Shown: positions 33,644 through 37,298 of the stretch, in pieces | Layout of the letters: each line of letters begins with the position of its first letter | Numbering within the stretch: position 1 is the stretch's first letter | Notes under the pieces: generated by a model | Seen by the model: the letters and a program-made list of their open reading frames with translations, nothing else | What the model was told of the DNA's origin: nothing | Databases searched by the model: none | Position numbers and translations under genes: made by a program | Source: Tetragenococcus muriaticus DSM 15685 | GTDB taxonomy: Bacteria; Bacillota; Bacilli; Lactobacillales; Enterococcaceae | DNA: 37,298 nt | NCBI RefSeq assembly: GCF_000423785.1 | Contig: NZ_AUIQ01000013.1 | Span: 1 to 37,298, forward strand | Reading direction: 5' to 3'

Positions 33644-34405
33644 TTAACCCTCCTGCTTTGCAAATTTTAAATCTGAGTAGAAATATGCAATTATAGTAGC
33701 AAATACTGCTAATAATAACATTGGCACGTCTGCATATATTACTATAAAAAAACCAGCTAAAAAGAATGGAATTATCCCTTTTCTGTTCATAATAACTTTT
33801 AAAGTTAGTGCAATCCCTAAAGCAGGTAAAATGCCACCAATAGCTTCCAATATTTCTGTCGGTTTTCCTTCTAATACACTTAAAAACCATTGAACTGAAT
33901 CGCCACCGTAGTATACAACTAAAAATACCGGAACAGCACTAATCAAAAATGTTGATATTTGAGAAGGTACTAGGTGAATGAAAAAAATCTTACGATAGTC
34001 TCCTTCATCTACTACTTTATCCATCCAATGGACAAAAAAAGAATTAATTGTCATCCGTACATTCCAAATAATGGTACCCAATAAACCAAATGGTATTGCT
34101 AAAGAAAGAGCGACGTCTGGACTTGCATTTGTCATAATAGCTAACGATGTTCCAATAATACCTGCAATACCTGGCTCACTCGAAACAGCACCTCCAGGAG
34201 AAATAAAACCAATAAAAAAAGCATTTAATGTAGCGCCAATAATCAATCCCTGTGTTGGTTCCCCTAGTATAATGCCAACAATTGTACCTGCCACAATAGG
34301 TTGTCTAACAGAAACACTCGTTAGACCAGTAAACCATGGTGAATTGGCTACAGTTAAATAGTACAACAAGCCAATAAGAGTAGCTTGAATTATATTTGTT
34401 TGCAT
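33644..34405 (-). CDS. PTS mannose/sorbose-family IIC component
   Basis: A polytopic permease subunit of about 253 residues. Family motifs: RQPIVAGTIVGIILGEP (about 35-51) and LIIGATLNAFFIGFISPGGAVSSEPG region (about 55-80). The ATG at 34405 is preferred: AAAGGAG lies 10 nt before it, whereas the ATG at 34414 overlapping the IIB stop (ATGA) would sit almost on the ribosome site. Forms the sugar channel with IID. Confidence 0.94.
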   Translation of the reverse strand: MQTNIIQATLIGLLYYLTVANSPWFTGLTSVSVRQPIVAGTIVGIILGEPTQGLIIGATLNAFFIGFISPGGAVSSEPGIAGIIGTSLAIMTNASPDVALSLAIPFGLLGTIIWNVRMTINSFFVHWMDKVVDEGDYRKIFFIHLVPSQISTFLISAVPVFLVVYYGGDSVQWFLSVLEGKPTEILEAIGGILPALGIALTLKVIMNRKGIIPFFLAGFFIVIYADVPMLLLAVFATIIAYFYSDLKFAKQEG

Positions 34406-34410
34406 TAAAA

Positions 34411-34893
34411 TCATGCTCCTTTCAATACATTACTTAACCGTACTTTTGTATTATCGGGGGTCACTTGGAAAAACACATCTACTCCTAGTTCATTTAAGCG
34501 AATTAAGGCTCGTTTTTCTTCGTCACTTGCCGAAATATTACGATATAAGGTCATCCGGTCTTCTCTTGCTCCCATTCCACCGACACCTAATGATTGTATA
34601 TTAACTTCTTGTTCATGCAATCTTTCAACTGTAAGTGGCGTTTTTACAAGGATAAAGATATTTTTACCTTTCCCTTGATTTTCAATATAGTCTTTAGCTT
34701 CATTTATGGTGACTACTTTTAATGAAACCTTGTTAGGCATTGCCGATTTCATCACCATTTGTAAAAAAGTGTCTTTTGCTACGTCGTCATCGACAATTAG
34801 TACCTCGTTAGCCTTGGTCACTTGTACCCAAGCAGTCATAACTTGCCCATGTACTAAACGATCATCTATTCTTGTATAAACAATATTTCCCAT
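34411..34893 (-). CDS. PTS mannose/sorbose-family IIB component
   Basis: A 160-residue soluble phosphotransferase. The phosphorylated His15 lies in RIDDRLVHGQVMTAWV, the strongest signature of the family; VGGMGAREDRMTLYRN follows at about 103-118. It phosphorylates the incoming sugar at the IIC-IID pore. It is the first gene of the operon, about 170 nt behind the probable promoter and beyond a leader terminator. No IIA domain is fused. Confidence 0.95.
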   Translation of the reverse strand: MGNIVYTRIDDRLVHGQVMTAWVQVTKANEVLIVDDDVAKDTFLQMVMKSAMPNKVSLKVVTINEAKDYIENQGKGKNIFILVKTPLTVERLHEQEVNIQSLGVGGMGAREDRMTLYRNISASDEEKRALIRLNELGVDVFFQVTPDNTKVRLSNVLKGA

Positions 34894-34983
34894 TATTATC
34901 TCCTTCTATCTATATTAGTTATTTTAAAAGTGTTTTAATTATCTTTTTCCTTTACTTAAGTCACACTCTCCTTTCTTCCATAA

Positions 34984-35037
34984 CTAAAAAAACCCAAATT
35001 CTTTCCAAACAAATAATGTAAGGTAAGAATTTGGGTT
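34984..35037 (-). terminator. Leader terminator (attenuator) before the PTS operon
   Basis: 16-nt arms (AACCCAAATTCTTACC/GGAAAGAATTTGGGTT, one mismatch) with a 15-nt loop are followed by seven T on the minus strand. The hairpin lies between the probable promoter and the first gene, so it must be bypassed for expression. No RAT or known riboswitch sequence is recognised. Confidence 0.75.
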
Positions 35038-35071
35038 AAGCCAATTAATTTAGTTACTCCCCCGATATTTA

Positions 35072-35101
35072 ATTATATGTCAAGCAAACGTCGAGCCTCA
35101 A
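35072..35101 (-). promoter_or_regulatory. Candidate promoter of the PTS operon
   Basis: TTGAGG (35096-35101) and TATAAT (35072-35077) are separated by 18 bp on the minus strand. The transcript would start near 35065 and run straight into the leader terminator. Confidence 0.55.
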
Positions 35102-35122
35102 CTTAGCTTATTTTCAATAGTG

Positions 35123-35138
35123 TGGCAGACAATTTGCA
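35123..35138 (+). promoter_or_regulatory. Sigma-54-type promoter match, facing away from the PTS genes
   Basis: TGGCAG-N5-TTGCA on the plus strand has the exact GG/GC spacing of sigma-54 promoters, with one base different from TGGCAC. The nearest plus-strand gene is the XRE regulator 190 nt on. Many mannose-family PTS operons use sigma-54, but this site points the other way. Confidence 0.35.
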
Positions 35139-35262
35139 ACACTTGTACTCAATAATATTTGTATTAAATCGGTTACTTTTGTAACTAAGCTAAATTATGT
35201 GTTATTTAGCAACTAGTAAAACTGTCTTTATCATTGTTTTTTAATTACGTTAACATTAAATT

Positions 35263-35279
35263 TATGCGTTTTTCGCATT
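35263..35279. promoter_or_regulatory. Operator site 1 upstream of the XRE gene
   Basis: TATGCG-TTTTT-CGCATT, a 17-bp palindrome, lies 50 nt before the XRE start. It matches sites 2 and 3 downstream of the gene. Confidence 0.6.
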
Positions 35280-35329
35280 AAAAAATGTATCAGCTTTTAC
35301 ATCATATACAATAATCTTGAGGTGATTCG

Positions 35330-35557
35330 ATGTATTATAGAATACGTAATTTACGAGATGATAATGATCTTAGTCAAACAGATATGGCAAAAATCTTAAG
35401 TATTAGCCAAACAACTTATTCCCGCTATGAATCGGGAGTTTTAGACATTCCAACCGAAGCATTAATTAAACTGGCTAAATACCATAACACCAGTATCGAT
35501 TATTTGCTAAATCTCACAAATCAAAAGACGCCTTATCCAAGGGCTTCATACAAATAA
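35330..35557 (+). CDS. Small XRE-family (Cro/CI-type) regulator
   Basis: A 75-residue DNA-binding protein that is almost only a helix-turn-helix domain (about 6-62): DLSQTDMAKILSISQTTYSRYESG, given here as position 13-36 with recognition helix SQTTYSRYE. GAGGTGA precedes the ATG. Three identical-type palindromes flank the gene (one before, two after), so autoregulation and control of a neighbour are likely. It is the only regulator near the PTS operon and is divergent from it, but none of its probable operators lies at the PTS promoter. Confidence 0.88.
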   Translation: MYYRIRNLRDDNDLSQTDMAKILSISQTTYSRYESGVLDIPTEALIKLAKYHNTSIDYLLNLTNQKTPYPRASYK

Positions 35558-35577
35558 AAATAAGTACGTTTATATTC

Positions 35578-35594
35578 TATGCAATTATCGCATA
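35578..35594. promoter_or_regulatory. Operator site 2
   Basis: TATGCA-ATTAT-CGCATA, 21 nt after the XRE stop. Same half-sites and spacing as sites 1 and 3. Confidence 0.6.
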
Positions 35595-35602
35595 AAAGTC
35601 AA

Positions 35603-35619
35603 TATGCAAAATACGCATA
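35603..35619. promoter_or_regulatory. Operator site 3
   Basis: TATGCA-AAATA-CGCATA, starting 25 bp after the start of site 2 and ending 3 bp before the -35 box of a plus-strand promoter. Confidence 0.6.
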
Positions 35620-35622
35620 CGT

Positions 35623-35651
35623 TTGATTTTTCTTTCCCAAAAGTATATAAT
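35623..35651 (+). promoter_or_regulatory. Strong plus-strand promoter next to operators 2 and 3
   Basis: TTGATT (35623-35628), a 17-bp spacer and TATAAT (35646-35651). It would transcribe into the 3' end of the DUF2268 gene from the antisense side; no plus-strand gene follows. Confidence 0.6.
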
Positions 35652-35657
35652 GTAAAA

Positions 35658-36548
35658 TTAAACATCTATATTATTGATTTCTTGTGTTTCCAATAAAGTC
35701 GTTTCTGCAATCCCAATATTGTTTTCTTTCATAAAAGATTGTACAACTTGAAACCCGACAGCATAACCAGCAAATGAGGGTAGACCTACAGGCTTATACC
35801 CTTGCTCCATTGAAATTTTATCACCAAACATATAACTACTAACTTCCGCAAATCCTTTAACATCTAACGCATCTTTTACTACTTCAATAGAGTAGTCTAA
35901 TTCTTCTTTATCAAAGGAAGTTACCCAAGGTCCTAAAAGCTCCTCTCCATAGAGTTCTTTGGCGAATGACTCTGCTAATCCTTCTATGATTATATAGTCA
36001 CCAACAGTTACATCGCCATGGTTCCAGTCAAAATAGGAAAAGCGGATATTATGGTGAAACTCATGGGCAATGACAGCAGGAATTTTAGGGATATTGTAGG
36101 AATCAGGATAGATAGACACCTGTATAAATCCCGGAATGCCACCAAATCCACAATAACCTTTTTGTAATTCAAGTTTCTTTGGATCAGCTATATACATTCC
36201 AAATCTTAATCTATCAGCATTTACACTTAAATTATTTTTTCCCATAAAATAAATGCAGTCATCCAGTGTATTATAGGCTGTTTTAAGCGCTTGTATTTCT
36301 TTTAGCTTCTCCAAGGCTTTCTTCCCTGTATCAGTTTCCGACACATCAAGATAACCCAGCATATTAGTCGCCATTATTACATCATATCCATTGGGTGCTT
36401 TGGCCTTTAATGGAACGTTGATTGTCTCCCACATTTTTTCAAAAGGTTTCATCATGGAATATCGAAAGTAATCCTGTCTGTTACTATTATTATTCATAGA
36501 AAATAGTTGTTCGTATTGTCCAATTGTATCTTCTACTAAGAAATTCAT
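35658..36548 (-). CDS. DUF2268-family putative Zn-dependent protease
   Basis: A protein of 296 residues without a signal peptide. The zinc-metalloprotease motif HEFHH is at about residues 162-166 (IPAVIAHEFHHNIR), and a downstream EGLAESFAKELYG helix probably gives the third zinc ligand, as in gluzincin-like DUF2268 proteins. The ATG at 36548 has AAGGG 8 nt upstream; a GTG three codons earlier is less well placed. It lies in accessory DNA between an XRE regulator and an insertion sequence. Substrate unknown; a stress or maturation protease role is speculation. Confidence 0.85.
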   Translation of the reverse strand: MNFLVEDTIGQYEQLFSMNNNSNRQDYFRYSMMKPFEKMWETINVPLKAKAPNGYDVIMATNMLGYLDVSETDTGKKALEKLKEIQALKTAYNTLDDCIYFMGKNNLSVNADRLRFGMYIADPKKLELQKGYCGFGGIPGFIQVSIYPDSYNIPKIPAVIAHEFHHNIRFSYFDWNHGDVTVGDYIIIEGLAESFAKELYGEELLGPWVTSFDKEELDYSIEVVKDALDVKGFAEVSSYMFGDKISMEQGYKPVGLPSFAGYAVGFQVVQSFMKENNIGIAETTLLETQEINNIDV

Positions 36549-36711
36549 TGCTATCACCCTTTTTATTTTTATTTTCTTATTTAAAACTATAAGGTGTTAC
36601 GCAACGTTAAACTCAATAGAAAAAATTAAAAAGGGATCTCACAAAGCATTTTTCAAAACGTTCGTAAAATCCCTTATCTATATTTTAAAGCTAACACTTG
36701 TTTTAAGCCTT

Positions 36712-36894
36712 TTATTTATCTTTAAAAGACTCGTCCACTAATGGCTTGCCATCTTTGTCGACCATAACGGTGAGCCCCATGCCGTATCCTTCTTGATAAA
36801 CAAGATACAAAACGCCAGTTTCATTATCACGGATTATTTTCTCAGTCGTTAATTTTCCTTGCTTATAAACTTCTTCAAAACGTTTTTCTGTCAT
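36712..36894 (-). CDS. DUF6440 family small protein
   Basis: A 60-residue soluble protein with the pattern KRFEEVY, a two-stranded beta segment GVLYLVYQEGYG and TVMVDKDGKPLVD at the C-terminus, matching the DUF6440 family (small beta-sheet proteins common in Firmicutes and on mobile DNA). AGAGGG precedes the ATG. Function unknown. The 163 nt between it and the DUF2268 gene hold only a loose AAGGGAT/ATCCCTT inverted repeat. Confidence 0.8.
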   Translation of the reverse strand: MTEKRFEEVYKQGKLTTEKIIRDNETGVLYLVYQEGYGMGLTVMVDKDGKPLVDESFKDK

Positions 36895-36966
36895 AAATAT
36901 CCCTCTTCTCTATTTTTTTAGATAAAAAAGCCTCATAAAATATAAACCTGAATGATTTCTAAATTT

Positions 36967-36992
36967 TGCCAAGGGCCGTTTAACCCTTGGCA
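36967..36992. repeat. Inverted repeat near the left end of the insertion sequence
   Basis: TGCCAAGGG/CCCTTGGCA, 9-bp perfect arms with an 8-nt loop, followed by TGACCTTTTTT on the plus strand. It could be a terminator that shields the transposase from outside transcription, or part of the element end. The exact terminal repeat cannot be fixed without the other end. Confidence 0.5.
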
Positions 36993-37039
36993 TGACCTTT
37001 TTTCTAAAAAACTGTTTCCACACCTTCTAGGTGTACAAA

Positions 37040-37106
37040 AAGAACGCACTCTATGTTATTGTAAAGTCGATAAAAACAACAATAAACACAAAAGGAGTGC
37101 GTTCTT
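37040..37106 (+). promoter_or_regulatory. Inverted repeat sequestering the transposase ribosome site
   Basis: AAGAACGCACTC (37040-37051) is the exact reverse complement of GAGTGCGTTCTT (37095-37106), which covers part of the AAAGGAG ribosome site and ends at the ATG. A long transcript entering from outside would fold and hide the site; a short one starting inside the loop would not. Confidence 0.7.
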
Positions 37107-37298
37107 ATGTCTTTCACTTTACAACAAAAATCGCTCACATTCAATGCCCAAAAAGAAATCACGGTCGCCAACGATGGCGGAAGCTTAACCAATGATGCGG
37201 GGCTTATCTTGGTCGCTGAATTTTTAAAACAAATTCATTTTGACTCATTGTTAGCCCAATATGTTCATATCCCGGATCCTCGTTGTTTCGTTCAACAT
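37107..37298 (+). CDS. IS1380-family transposase (N-terminal part, cut by window edge)
   Basis: The first 64 residues of a DDE transposase. The N-terminus has the IS1380-type pattern: a K-LTFN start, then ITVANDGGSLTNDAGLILV, which matches the SSDAGLIL-type segment of this family, and HIPDPRCFVQH. AAAGGAG lies 10-16 nt upstream of the ATG. The catalytic residues are beyond the window. The frame is still open at the last base. Confidence 0.88.
   Translation, partial: MSFTLQQKSLTFNAQKEITVANDGGSLTNDAGLILVAEFLKQIHFDSLLAQYVHIPDPRCFVQH

Noticed and set aside
34984-35101. Known riboswitch or PTS antiterminator (RAT) site in the PTS leader; yybP-ykoY considered because of GGGGGAGTA.
   Set aside because: The rest of the aptamer and the RAT consensus are absent.
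36952-37192. Overlapping frames on both strands at the start of the insertion sequence.
   Set aside because: They run through the inverted repeats and are shadows of the transposase start.
1-37298. tRNA or rRNA genes.
   Set aside because: No cloverleaf, GTTCRA arm series or rRNA-like block was noticed on either strand.

Overview
The window looks like chromosome from a low-GC Gram-positive of the order Lactobacillales, most likely Enterococcaceae. The evidence is a fused thiolase/HMG-CoA reductase (mvaE) divergent from mvaS, the dnaG-rpoD pair, a cmk-rpsA block, the scpA-scpB-rluB and fur/xerD clusters, strong AGGAGG ribosome binding sites and AT-rich intergenic DNA. Several exported proteins are strongly acidic, which would suit a salt-tolerant genus such as Tetragenococcus; that assignment is inference.

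Layout. Positions 1-314 hold the 5' part of a group II intron (minus strand, cut by the window edge), inserted directly behind the rpsA terminator. From 357 to about 17,750 almost everything is on the minus strand and is core: rpsA, a DUF4430 lipoprotein, cmk, a LysM membrane protein, a short RecQ helicase with its YpbB-like partner, riboflavin transporter ribU under an FMN riboswitch, rluB-scpB-scpA-xerD, fur, cvfB, azlCD, rpoD-dnaG, a frameshifted DUF368 gene and a lysozyme-like protein. From 17,860 to 23,600 come an unknown gene with an in-frame stop, a plus-strand NA37 nucleoid protein, a regular array of five palindromes, and mvaE/mvaS. From 23,667 to 28,600 lie small metabolic genes (DUF2255, aldo/keto reductase, a PQQ-type dehydrogenase lipoprotein, a RibD-C reductase) and an orphan metQ behind a methionine T-box.

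From 28,681 to 35,100 there is a catabolic operon read right to left: mannose-family PTS IIB-IIC-IID, two mannitol-dehydrogenase-family paralogs, IIA, a transaldolase-like aldolase (frameshifted) and a ribulose/allulose-phosphate epimerase. It has a leader terminator that suggests attenuation. This is the best candidate for an undescribed sugar or polyol pathway. From 35,330 to the end is accessory DNA: a small XRE regulator with three matching 17-bp operators, a DUF2268 metalloprotease, DUF6440, and the start of an IS1380-type transposase whose ribosome binding site is locked in an inverted repeat.

Three genes are interrupted: DUF368 (run of 5 T), the transaldolase (run of 8 A) and the 18 kb hypothetical (in-frame TAA). 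The first two lie in homopolymers, so sequencing error, true decay and frameshifting by the ribosome or polymerase all remain possible.
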